Shown here piece after piece: positions 1 through 9,579 of a DNA stretch of 64,000 nucleotides (positions within the stretch are counted from its first letter, which is position 1; each line of letters starts with the position of its first letter). The notes under the pieces are model-generated. The model searched no databases. It was given only the letters and a program-made list of their open reading frames with translations, and was not told the origin of the DNA. Source of the stretch: Thermothielavioides terrestris NRRL 8126 (taxonomy: Eukaryota; Ascomycota; Sordariomycetes; Sordariales; Chaetomiaceae); NCBI RefSeq assembly GCF_000226115.1, contig NC_016458.1, positions 7,474,001 to 7,538,000 of the forward strand, given 5' to 3'. The translations under genes were made by a program, and so were the position numbers.

Positions 1-1787
1 GCGGTGATTCATTTATCGTGTCAATAATATCACAGTCATTGACGCCCGATTGGAAAGGTCCCTGGTGTTTTCGGCATTCATTGGGTATGGGAAGTTGCGG
101 TTTCCGATCTTTGGGTTGCTATGCAGCATGCTCTGATCTGCTGATGTTCTTGCCAACCTCGGCGTTGCTGCAGCAACACCGAGCGTCAGCAGCGGCCAAC
201 ATCCATCACACCTCAGCGCCCGTGGCCTGTCGCAACTGCCTGATTGGCTTGCAGACTATGTTGGTGCTTCAATGCTATCTGAATCTCAACCATGAACAGT
301 TCTATGTGGTTTTTCTTGCTAACAAGCCACGGGGAGTCGCATGCTCTGATCTATTGTGTTTCTGTGGCTAGCGCTCGACTTACACCACTGACACCGACTA
401 GCTTCTTACCGCTGTTGGATCGCATCTGTCAAATGGATAGATATACTTAACATATGCGTACGTTATTGGCAGGACGAGTGCGACACTGTGGTGTGGTTGA
501 TTTGGCACCTGAACTTTGCTGCAATCATCGAGATCACTCACTCTTGCCGATTATACTTGAATTTGATTTTGGTCAGCGTTGTCGCGCAGCAGCGTTGTCG
601 CGCAGCGTCGTCGATGCCCAGATAGAGTCGCCTTTGATCTAATAGAGCACATCGCGACACGAACAAAGCCGACTCCTTCGATGCTTCTCCGATCGTGCCG
701 GTTGAAGCCGTTCATCGTGTATTCCGGTTTCAGACTCGACGCCCGTCAGGCTCAGCTATGTCTGTCGATGCGCAATTCAAACAGGACAGAAATCGGCAAC
801 TTTTTTGGTGGCGGCGTGAAGAGACAACTGCTCGTTGGTGCCATTCTTAACGTCTCCGATGAGCTCAGGGGAGACACCCGGGCCATTCGGCTACTCGGGC
901 GATCCGCAGCAGCTTTCGGTGTATCAGCCTTGTTCATCGTTAGCTAGGAGAGTGCTCTTTGCCCAATGAAGACGCTGTGGTCCAGACGAGGGTCCCACCT
1001 GACAACATGCGGCCTTGATTCTCCTGTTTGCAAGTGAAGGAGTACACCACTAAACGCGTGTCCCACCCACGAATCCCACAAGATGCCCAGGAGCACCCCG
1101 GACTCCGTCAGCTGAGTGCATAGTTACTGCGGCATCCTGCATCACACTCACCCAACAGTTGCACCGGCGGGTTCGGCAGCCACGCAATGCCCACGACGGT
1201 TGGCTAGCGTTACGAGAAAACGAGACACGACTCCGCACACACGGATGCTTCGGCGGCAGCTTACTGTGTAGCCTGTTGGTGTTCTCGGAGAGATGTCTTT
1301 CCTGTCCTGGATAAGGGTATGTAAGCTAATCATCGGTTGGGTGACCGTTTGGCCCCCAATCTGATGTCTCACTATGGACGCCTTGGTCTGTTGGTCGTAT
1401 CTGGTTTTGGTTCGCCGAGCCTTTGCCACGTCGGCGTCACGCATATACGATGCTGTTGGCAGCCGCGCACGGTGTGGGAGACGGATTGGAATGTCTATGT
1501 AGGATTCTGCTTGCCGGTATGGACGTAATATCATCCGTAACGGCCCCGCGTAATTCGCAAGATGGTCGAGTTAGGTGCTGTGCAAAAACGTCTTCGCGCA
1601 TGCGGGATCACCCGGGTCGGAACGTGTAAGGTGGTTCATGTGAGTATAGGGATGAGCAAGGCTCGGCAGTTGGTAGTCAACTGCTTACTGCGACTTGGGA
1701 GCATGAAATAACAGAGGCGGAAAATAATCATCACATCATGGCATGAGATCCCTTCTTTCAAACCTCGCGGTTGACGCCAAAACCCCG
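1..1787. other. Gene-poor left end, no convincing gene
   Basis: Only short reading frames with no recognisable domains and no coherent exon chain are seen here. The base composition is more even than in the neighbouring GC-rich genes. One weak hint is a minus-strand frame at about 1148-1534 with a basic stretch followed by a Tyr-Asp-Gln-Gln run, which could be the decayed tail of a retroelement integrase. The similarity is too weak to call. The part next to 1788 is presumably the 3' untranslated region of the oxidoreductase gene. Confidence 0.5.
574..605. repeat. Tandem duplication, 2 x 16 bp
   Basis: The 16-mer cagcgttgtcgcgcag occurs twice head to tail, at 574-589 and 590-605, without a mismatch. 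It looks like a recent local duplication. No function is evident. Confidence 0.85.
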
Positions 1788-3507
1788 TCACGGCAGCTTG
1801 AAGCCGCCGGGGACGCCTTTCTGGAAGATGCCCTCGGGATCGTATTTCTCGCTCGTCGCCGCGAGCCTGGCGAGACTACGATCCCCGTACCCGGCCATGA
1901 CGTTGTGCTTCGGGTAACCGTAGTTGGTGAAGATGTAGCGGTGGAGAAGTCCCCTCTCCGCCGCGAGCCGTTTGAGGGTTTCCACAAGCGCCTCCACGGC
2001 GGCAAAGATGCGCTCATCGTCCTCTGCTCGTGTCCACGTCGGTCTGAGCATGACGACAAACAGCGGCCCGTCTGCCGGTGGGATGTCCATGGCGTTTCCG
2101 CCCGCTTTGGCCGAGTTCTCCAGCAGTGCTTTGGTAAGGGGATGGTACACGAAGGAGACGATGAACCCTTCGGCGTCCTTGATGCTGTCGAGCGTCTTCT
2201 GCCACTCGTCGTGGAACATCTCCATCAGGGCAACGTCCGGTTTGATAGTTAGAGTAGCCCAGAATTGCCTATGGTTTGCGAAAACAGTTAGCACGCGCCA
2301 TCATCTCCGCCACCCATCCCACACAAGCTCTGCTGAATGAATGCATACCGCAAGCCGTTGGTGCTATACTTGCCCATTTCGTCGCAGAATTCGAGGTGCG
2401 TCGCTGTTCTCATGGTCCCCATTGGCTCGATCTGCGGCTGGACCGCAGTGAAGCGCTGCAGGGACGGCGCGTTCACCTTGCCGGCTGTGTGGTACATGCA
2501 ACAGCTCGCGGCCTGGTGGCCAAAGCCGTAGCCAGTGCCGCACATGACGTGGACGTCCTGGTCGTCCTCATTATGCACGAAGTCGCACACGGCCCGGAGG
2601 AGCTGCGGGAAGGCACCGGGAAGGTAGTATGTGATGCCGCCCCAGATGTCTCCGGCCTTGAACGTCGTCATGGTGATTGAGGTGACGATGCCAAAGTTGT
2701 TCAGCCCTCCTCTGAGGGCAATCCACAGATCTGCATTCTCATCCGCGGACGCGCGGACAAGCTGTCCCGAGGCCAAGACCACCTTGAACTCAACCACCGA
2801 GTCGCAGGCGAATCCAGTACGCGTGGAGAACATGGATAATCCGCCTGCATGTGTGGTATATGATGGGAAATCCGAGTCAGCAGACGGCATCGCATCGTGT
2901 CCATGTAGAACCACTTGGAAACCCACCTCCCAAGATAAAGCCGGCCACGCCGATGCCGCCAACCCGGGCGCCTGCAACAGTCAGGCCGTGTTTTTCCAGC
3001 TCGGTATACACCGTCGTCCACGTCTCTCCAACCGCTATCTCCACCGTAGACCGGTCCGCGCTCAAAGTGATTCCCTTGAGGCGTCTCATGTCGATGGTCA
3101 CACCGTCCTGCACGTTCGCGCTGCCCGCAAACGGCGCGTGCTAGCCAAATCAGTGTCAGCCATAGAAGTCCGTCGCCCGGAGGCACAATGAGCTTCTGGA
3201 AGAGGGAGAATAAGCAACGTCTATTTGAATTCCTTCCTGAACTTACGCCCTCGCCGCGGATGGCAATGCGGCACGAACCCGCGATGACATGCGGACGGAG
3301 CGCCTCGACAAGACGCTGGACCTGCTCCACGGTAGCAGGCTTGGCAATGTACAGAGGTTTGACTTCGTTCTCAAAGGCGCTGAAGTAGGAGCCGTTGGCC
3401 TTGTCATATTCGTCGCTGCCACGCTGTGAGAGCGCCTTGGGGTCGTCCCCGAGGACCGTGGTCAGCGCGTCTAGGAGCTGAACTGGATCGCTGCCGGGAC
3501 TCGCCAT
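1788..3507 (-). CDS. FAD-dependent oxidoreductase, berberine-bridge type (PCMH FAD domain)
   Basis: I read four exons: 3507-3247, 3140-2927, 2844-2349 and 2268-1788, giving 483 residues. Introns start GTAAGT, GTGGGT and GTATGC and end TAG, CAG and TAG; all phases join cleanly. The first junction restores a Gly-His-x-Pro-Phe-Ala-Gly segment followed by Asn-Val-Gln-Asp-Gly-Val-Thr-Ile-Asp, which is the pyrophosphate-binding core of the PCMH-type FAD domain. The second restores Gly-Gly-Gly-Leu-Ser. A Leu-Arg-Gly-Gly-Leu-Asn-Asn-Phe-Gly-Ile-Val segment (exon 3) is typical of the family, and the C-terminal Tyr-Asp-Pro-Glu-Gly-Ile-Phe-Gln is the usual end of the BBE region. Members oxidise sugars, alcohols or secondary metabolites. 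No secretion signal is visible, so an intracellular enzyme is inferred. No biosynthetic cluster surrounds it, and the substrate cannot be told. Confidence 0.88.
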
Positions 3508-4670
3508 CTTGAGGATGTGACGACTGCCAAGGTGGATTGCGATGATTGTGGTGGTGGACTGAGGGAAAGGAAACGCTCAAGGAGGGAGAAGCCCTGTTGG
3601 GCCGGGAGCAAGGTACTTAAGGTAACGAGTCTCTACGTCAGCAGATAGAGACGTATGCATGGATGACTGCAGGGCACACAGTAGGAGAGCGCAAAGACGC
3701 GCGAAGGGTGTATTTAGTGTAGTAAAGATGCTTTGCCGTCATAAGGTATCTCCGAATCAACTGGAAACTAGGCCGCATTTCATGAGCTGTTGGGGGGGAA
3801 GAGGAGGGGGGGGGGGGGAGAAGAAGGGAGGCTGAGTTGGGGTCCAAGTCTGAAACACAAGCTGAATGGTGGATGGACAGACAGTTATTCCGTGCTGTGT
3901 AGCCATCCTGCGATGAGCAGAATCGAGTCTCATTCGGCAGCGGCTACGTCCCTCGCCCCAGCTGTCGCGCGTCTCAGCCAGCCGAAGAGAAAAACGATAG
4001 AGGATAAGGTAGGAGAGAGACGGGAAAGCATGTGAATGCAAAGGGCGAAACAGGGGCAAGAAGAAGGAAGAGGGGAGAGAAAGGTGGGGGACCCAACCCG
4101 CGAGAGGGGGCGGCCGCACAGGAAATGGAAAGGAGGGGCCAAAAAAAGAAAGAAAGAAAGAAAAGAGAGGGATGTATTAAAGAGGGCCGAGGTAAAGGTG
4201 TGGCAACTGAGCAGGTTCACAGGCTATATGCTAGCTAAGTGCAAATGGCGTTGCTGGCTGCTATACTCTTTGCACCTGCCAATGCCACCCCGGGTCTCCA
4301 GGTTTCCAAAGCGTCTATTGTGGCAGTAACGTAATCCTGTGGCTTCCGAGCTAGCACAACTCTACATCCCGCCAGGCCAGAGCAGAGTCCTCAACGTGCA
4401 GCCCCGCCAATAACATAACTTGCCAATCGCTTGAGATTTGTGTATGCCAACTCCGGGACCCCTATATATACGCCGGTCCCTTCTACCAGCGCCTCCGCCA
4501 TATGCGGGACGCGTCCCAACAGGAGAGTACCTTCTATTATACACACCTGACCATGGCAACTCGGCGCTTCTGCGTCATAAATAAATACAACCGGCCGCGC
4601 TAGGCGACGGTATATCGTATCATACACCCCCCAAACATACACACGATGTATTGCTCACTGCCCCCGGACC
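3508..4670. other. Intergenic: oxidoreductase promoter and SUV3 3' region
   Basis: About 1.16 kb between two minus-strand genes. It contains a G-rich purine tract near 3795-3830, further purine-rich stretches at 4060-4190 and a TATATATA box near 4462. The part next to 3508 must hold the oxidoreductase promoter, and the part next to 4670 the SUV3 3' untranslated region. No gene is seen. Confidence 0.6.
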
Positions 4671-7070
4671 TCACACCTTGGCGTCAGCAGCAGTAGCAGC
4701 AGCAGCAGCAGCCGGCGGCCTCTCGGCAGCAACTTCGCCATCGAAGAGCGGCTCCTCGTGGCCCTCCTCGGCCCACTGGCCGGCGCCCTCATCGTGGGGC
4801 GGCAGCAGCTCCTCGTCGATGGCCAGCAGGTTGCGCTCCTTGCGCTCGCTGCGGGCGGCCAGCTTGCGCATGCGCCGGCGCTTGGACCGCTGCTGCTCCT
4901 CGACGAAGCTGAGCTTCTCGAGGTGGTCGGCGATCTTGGCCTCGACCAGCTCCTTGACCTTGAAGGCGAGGCCCTGGCTCTGGAAGACGCCCTGGTAGCG
5001 GTAGCTGAGCCAGAGGTACATGGTGATGGCCTGGTGCAGCGACTCGAGCCGGTGCAGGTACTCGACCTGCTGGGACGGCGCGGTGGGGCGGGCCAGGTCG
5101 AGCACCTCGAGGTCGATCTCGGGGAAGTCGAGCAGGTGGCCGCTGCCCATCTCGGCGACGCACTTGGCGAAGGCGCGCAGCGCCTCGACCTGCCTCGGGT
5201 CGCGCAGGTTCATGGGCACGTTGAGGAAGACGCACCGGTCCGAGACGCTCAGGTCGTACTGCTTGATGATCTCGGCGATGTCCATGGCGTTCGTGAAGTC
5301 GCACATGTGGAACCGGGGCGAGAGCCGGCTCATCTCGCGCAGCCGGGCGAGCACGAAGCTGATGGGCGTGCGCGGCGGGAAGTACGAGTGGAAGCGCTCG
5401 ATGACGGCGGGCGGCGGGAAGAGGCCCGCGGTCGGGATCGGCGGGGCCTCCTTGCCAAAGGCGGCCCGGATGAGGTCGAGATCCTCCTCGTCGAGCGTGG
5501 TGACCAGTCCCGGGGACGGTTGGGACGTGTCACCCGCCGTCTCCCGCGTGGCGGTCCGGAAGCGGCCGGCGCGGCCGCCGATCTGCTTGATCTCGGGCAC
5601 CGTGAGCGGGCGGAAGGTGACGCCGTCGAACTTGTAGCTCGCCTCGAAGACGACGCGCTTGATCTCGAGGTTGAGCCCCATGCCGATGGCGTCGCTGGCA
5701 ACCAGGTAGTCGTACTCGTTGTTGGGGTTGTTGAACAGCGCCGCCTGGCTGGCGCGCGTCTCGGGCGGCAGGTTGCCGTACACGATGGCGCACCTGCGGC
5801 CCGTCTCCTTCTCGATACCGGCCTTCAGCTGGTGGAGGCTGACGCGGGAGAAGGCGACCACGGCGTCGCCCTTCTGGAGGTTGCTGAACTTGCCCTTCAG
5901 GCTCTCGTCCATGACGTTGAGAGGGTTGAGCCGCTGGTAGCGGTGCACGATGCACTCCTCGCCGATGCGGGCGCACAGGTCCTGGATGAGCGGCACCACC
6001 CTCTCTTCGCCGCAGAGATGCACCTCCTTGGCCTGGACGCCGAGGAAGGCCTGGGTCCAGGCCCAGCCGCGATCTTCGCTGGCGATCATCTGGATCTCGT
6101 CGATGACGGCGACGTCGACGCGCGCGTTCATGGGCGTCATCTCGACGGTGCAGCTGTGGAACCACGTGTCGGCGTCGGTGGGGATGCGCACCTCCTCGCC
6201 CGTGACCAGGGCACACGGCTTCTTCTTGGCCGTGAAGCGGTTCCAGATCTCGTGGGCCAGCAGGCGCAGCGGGCCGGCGTAGATGCCGGTGCGGGCCTTC
6301 TCGAGCGCCTGCAGCGCGTTGTACGTCTTGCCCGAGTTGGTGGGGCCGACGTGCAGGTGGATGGTGCGCTGCAGCATGCGGGTGGCCGGGTACCACTCGT
6401 AAGGGAAGCGCAGGTCGGCGAGGGCCATGTGCAGCTCGTTGACGGCCTTGGGGAAGCGCGAGCGCATCAGGAAGGTCTGGAAGGCGTACTTGAGCTCCCG
6501 GTCCAGGCCGATACTGTCGGAGCGGATGAAGGCGTTCCGCAGGTTCCAGAAGAGCGGGTTCTCGGCGCGCCTGGTCTTGCCCTCCTCCACGGCGAGGGCG
6601 AAGGACTTGCCCAGCACCATCCGGAACAGGCCGACCTCGCGATCCAGCTGCGCTTGGCTGGTGAGGCCGAACGAGCGCCATTCGGCCTGGTTCTTGGCCC
6701 AGTCGCCCATGGACGCGATGACATGTTGCAAGCGGGACTCGACGAGCTTCTCGAGAACCTGGTAATTGCGCGTGATCATGAAGGCCGGCCGCCTTATCGT
6801 GGGAGACCCATGCTCATTTTCAAGGCCGTGGCGCAGCGCCTTGTGCATGATGTCGGGTGGCTGGGGAAGTGTCTGGGCGGGTGACTGGGGAAACTGAAGA
6901 GAGATGGGAGTCGAAGCCGAAGCCGAAGCCGAAGCCGAACGCGCACTCACTTCAACAGGCTTGAATGGTCGCTTGGGCGGCGGTTGGCTGGGCTTCTTGC
7001 TGCGCCATCGGCGCACGACGTATCCTGCGCGCTTCGGAGGTTTCCATCTGGCCCCAAGCAGTGAAATCAT
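4671..7070 (-). CDS. SUV3: Mitochondrial ATP-dependent RNA helicase SUV3
   Basis: A single intronless frame of 799 residues. SUV3 is the helicase of the mitochondrial degradosome (with the RNase Dss1 in yeast) and unwinds RNA in the matrix. The Arg/Lys-rich N-terminus with few acidic residues fits a mitochondrial presequence. The Suv3-type Walker A Gly-Pro-Thr-Asn-Ser-Gly-Lys-Thr has its Lys at 248. Motif II is Asp-Glu-Ile-Gln at 324-327, the DEIQ variant rather than DEAD. Motif VI lies in Gln-Ile-Gly-Gly-Arg-Ala-Gly-Arg. Basic clusters (Lys-Arg-Arg-Arg-Met-Arg-Lys) and an Ala-rich tail close the protein. Residues about 45-55 are an alternating Ser-Ala run encoded by a short hexanucleotide repeat. 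Length agrees with fungal homologues. The start is the first ATG (complement of 7068-7070). Confidence 0.95.
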   Translation of the reverse strand: MISLLGARWKPPKRAGYVVRRWRSKKPSQPPPKRPFKPVEVSARSASASASASTPISLQFPQSPAQTLPQPPDIMHKALRHGLENEHGSPTIRRPAFMITRNYQVLEKLVESRLQHVIASMGDWAKNQAEWRSFGLTSQAQLDREVGLFRMVLGKSFALAVEEGKTRRAENPLFWNLRNAFIRSDSIGLDRELKYAFQTFLMRSRFPKAVNELHMALADLRFPYEWYPATRMLQRTIHLHVGPTNSGKTYNALQALEKARTGIYAGPLRLLAHEIWNRFTAKKKPCALVTGEEVRIPTDADTWFHSCTVEMTPMNARVDVAVIDEIQMIASEDRGWAWTQAFLGVQAKEVHLCGEERVVPLIQDLCARIGEECIVHRYQRLNPLNVMDESLKGKFSNLQKGDAVVAFSRVSLHQLKAGIEKETGRRCAIVYGNLPPETRASQAALFNNPNNEYDYLVASDAIGMGLNLEIKRVVFEASYKFDGVTFRPLTVPEIKQIGGRAGRFRTATRETAGDTSQPSPGLVTTLDEEDLDLIRAAFGKEAPPIPTAGLFPPPAVIERFHSYFPPRTPISFVLARLREMSRLSPRFHMCDFTNAMDIAEIIKQYDLSVSDRCVFLNVPMNLRDPRQVEALRAFAKCVAEMGSGHLLDFPEIDLEVLDLARPTAPSQQVEYLHRLESLHQAITMYLWLSYRYQGVFQSQGLAFKVKELVEAKIADHLEKLSFVEEQQRSKRRRMRKLAARSERKERNLLAIDEELLPPHDEGAGQWAEEGHEEPLFDGEVAAERPPAAAAAATAADAKV

Positions 7071-7541
7071 GGCCGCGTCGAGGGGGCGGACGGCAGCACC
7101 ATGCTGGTCTCGTGTGGTACGACGCGGAGAGTCTGCGAGGCGGGAGCGTTTGATCCTGTTCGGTTTGATCCTGTTCGGTTTGATCCTGTTCGGGAACAGA
7201 GAGATTTAGACTTCTTGATGACGGCTAACCCACGTTTCCCAATTCGAAGTCGAAATTCTTCGTCTGCGCAACTTCGTTATCTTATCAGCTGCACGTCTCC
7301 CTGCCGCCCTGCCCAGGGGCGAGCCAGGGTCCATCGGCTAACCAGTCCAAATCTTGGCGTTGCCCCACTCTTCCACCATCGAAAACGGTGGTGGAGTTGG
7401 CTGACTCCGTCATCATGCAGCCCCAACCCCGAATATCGTCGTCTTCAAACAACCTCGTCGAAGCCATCTACACGGTAGCCACATCGGCGTCATCTGCATC
7501 GCCGCAGTTCCAGGAATTTTGCAGCCCACTCGATATTCAGC
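7071..7541. other. Divergent promoter between SUV3 and the R-SNARE gene
   Basis: About 470 bp shared by two genes transcribed away from each other. It contains the three-copy 15-bp repeat at 7148-7192. No further motif was identified with confidence. Confidence 0.6.
7148..7192. repeat. Tandem repeat, 3 x 15 bp
   Basis: Three perfect copies of gtttgatcctgttcg stand head to tail at 7148-7162, 7163-7177 and 7178-7192. They lie about 80-120 bp upstream of the SUV3 start codon, inside the divergent promoter. Repeated regulatory sites or simple replication slippage are both possible. Confidence 0.9.
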
Positions 7542-8375
7542 ATGGCGTCCTCCTCTACGCCAGCGACGCCGCTGCTCTAGTAAGGCTTTCAAGACTCCCC
7601 GCTGCTGCTGGTCACTAACAAGCCCCCCCCCCCTTCCAGCGCCTGCATAGCGCACAACACGACCATCCTCACGGAATGCACCACCTCGGCCGCCTCGCAG
7701 GCCTCCTCCCTCGCGTCCCTCATCCTCCCGAAGATTGACCACTCCAGCCCGCAAAAACTCACCTACACCCACGGCAGCCACCACATCCACTACATCGCCT
7801 CGGCGCCGTCGGAGCACCCGCCGGCCGAGGCCAGCGCCGGCGGGCTGACGTACCTGGTGATCTGCGACGCGGCGGCCGTGAGCCGGCACGTGGCGTTTAG
7901 CTTCCTGGTGGAGCTGCGGCGGCGCTTCCACGAGCCGTCGCCGACGCCCTCGCGCGCGGGCGCGGGCGCGGGCGCGGCCCACTTCCCCACCGCGACCACC
8001 GACTTCGCCGACCTGCCGCACTACGGCGCGGCCGCGTTCAACGCCGAGCTGCGCGCGCTGATGGTCGAGTACGGCGGCACGGCGGCGGGGCGCGGCGGAC
8101 GCGACGACGCCTTCGGCCACGTCCGCCGCGAGATCGACGACGTGCGCGGCATCATGACCCGCAACATCGAGGGCCTGCTCGAGCGGGGCGACAGGATTGA
8201 TCTGCTCGTCGACAAGACGGATCGGTTGGGGGGCAGCGCGAGGGAGTTTCGGGTGCGCAGTAGGGGGCTGAAGAGGAGGATGTGGTGGAAGAATGTCAAG
8301 CTCATGAGCTTGTTGGTGTTTGTCGTGGTGTTGATCTTGGTGACGATTGTGGTGTCGGTGAAGAGCAGCGTGTAG
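7542..8375 (+). CDS. Longin-domain R-SNARE, VAMP7/Nyv1-like
   Basis: Two exons, 7542-7579 and 7640-8375, give 257 residues. The 60-nt intron (GTAAGG...CCAG) splits the codon of a Tyr at the start of the longin fold and restores Leu-Leu-Tyr-Ala-Cys-Ile-Ala, aligning with the VAMP7 N-terminus. Domains in order: longin domain (about 10-125, with Lys-Leu-Thr-Tyr-Thr-His-Gly), a Gly/Ala-rich linker, the SNARE motif (about 165-225) with an Arg at the expected zero layer in Leu-Glu-Arg-Gly-Asp-Arg, and a C-terminal membrane anchor at about 234-253. The protein should act in fusion with the vacuole or late endosome, paired with Q-SNAREs. An earlier in-frame ATG at 7388 belongs to an unspliced frame and is not favoured. 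VAMP7 type is clear; strict orthology to yeast Nyv1 is inferred. Confidence 0.9.
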
Positions 8376-8702
8376 GGGGGCGCGGCATCTTGGGCTTGCT
8401 TTGATTGGTTTCTGGCGTTCTAGGACTGTTGATGGGACTACCCAGGAATATGCTGTATATCCGTTAAGCGTAACGGTTGGAGTTTTGGTTTCCGTTCCTG
8501 TATTGCACACTATCCCAGAGCCTCGACTTCTCTTGAATTTGAACATACGCAAGACAGCATCCCTCTCAGTCCGCACACCAAATCCTCCGTAGTTTGTTCA
8601 AGCAGAGGGCGCAGGAAGGCTCGACGCCAACAACTCTTGAAATTAACTATCAAACAATGCCATCCCACCCGCTTTCACCCCCCTCAATAATTCATACAGC
8701 TG

Positions 8703-8724
8703 CCCCCCCCCCCCCCCCCCCCCC
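8703..8724. repeat. Poly(C) run, 22 bp
   Basis: An uninterrupted run of 22 cytosines between the R-SNARE gene and the small minus-strand gene. Runs of this length are prone to length variation and to sequencing error. Confidence 0.8.
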
Positions 8725-8744
8725 AATCGCCATTCATCCGTCCT

Positions 8745-9065
8745 TCATAACCGCGGCCCAGCCGACTTCGCACTGCCCCGCGGCGCATCCTGATAGACGT
8801 AGCCGTGCGCGACCGGACTCGCGTGCGGGTGCGGATTGGCCGAGACGCGGAACGGCGGCTGCCGGCGGAGCTTGTCTGTGAAGAAGACGGGGTGGCAGTG
8901 CGACGAGCTGCGGGGCGGCGACGGCAGCGACTGCGGCGGGGGTTGTCTGGCCCAGACTGCTTGACAGGGAACGGTGAAGCCCGTGTGTGCTGGTGATTGT
9001 GGTGTTGATGCTGGTGGTGGTGATAGCGGTGATGGTGCGGCGTGTGGTTGAAGGGCGGTTGCCAT
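8745..9065 (-). CDS. Small hypothetical protein, Pro/Ser-rich
   Basis: An open frame of 106 residues whose ATG at 9065 sits in a near-ideal context (CACCATGG). The product is rich in Pro, Ser, Ala and His, and has no membrane segment or recognisable domain. A conserved-looking C-terminal part contains Val-Phe-Phe-Thr-Asp-Lys-Leu-Arg. It lies convergent to the R-SNARE gene and downstream of the dehydrogenase gene on the same strand. I do not recognise a family. The frame stays open upstream to 9254, so a longer or spliced version is possible. It could also be a chance frame in GC-rich DNA. Confidence 0.38.
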   Translation of the reverse strand: MATALQPHAAPSPLSPPPASTPQSPAHTGFTVPCQAVWARQPPPQSLPSPPRSSSHCHPVFFTDKLRRQPPFRVSANPHPHASPVAHGYVYQDAPRGSAKSAGPRL

Positions 9066-9579
9066 GGTGAAGGTTGACTGTGTCTTGTCGCGTGCTTGGG
9101 TCCTGCGGTGGCAGGCCGGGAATGGAACCTGAGGACTACCACAATGATTCCGGGGGACTGATTTGATTGCCGAGGTTGGTGAGACGAGGGGTTCAAAACG
9201 GAATCTGCTGAACCTGTCCCACCGACGTAAGTGGGTTGGGAAAACGATTAACAAGAGGCTCTCTAGGGTCCAGTCAATTGGGCGCTATACATGCCTGATC
9301 CTGAATTGGTGTCGGAAGCTGCTGGGTTGCGATGCGAGGTGTCGGTCCCATCGATGACGTCCCGCCTTCAGGTGGTACTTGCTAGTGTACGGATTACACT
9401 ACTGCGACTGCCGATGCAGTCCCGCTTTGCCGGGTCTCATGTGGGTCAGTGTCCAGCTACGCAATACAGGGAGCTACCTAGGTAGCTCCGGAATTGCTCT
9501 CACCGAGTACGCCGATGTGGTGGGGTAGCTCCAGGGGATAGACAAGAATATGAGGATATAACCTGTCAAGATCACGGAA
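9066..9579. other. Intergenic, nothing recognised
   Basis: About 510 bp between two minus-strand frames. It must contain the 3' untranslated region of the dehydrogenase gene and, if the small frame is real, its promoter. A short direct repeat agctacctaggtagct lies around 9471-9486 and is itself palindromic. Confidence 0.5.

Noticed and set aside
1148..1534. Minus-strand frame resembling the end of a retroelement integrase
   Set aside because: The resemblance is limited to a short basic stretch plus Tyr-Asp-Gln-Gln; no catalytic residues or neighbouring retroelement domains were found.
4758..6884. Plus-strand open frame of 708 codons opposite SUV3
   Set aside because: It is the antisense shadow of SUV3 caused by strong GC3 bias; its translation is Leu/Ala/Glu/Val/Gly/Asp-dominated with no domain, while the minus strand encodes all SUV3 motifs.
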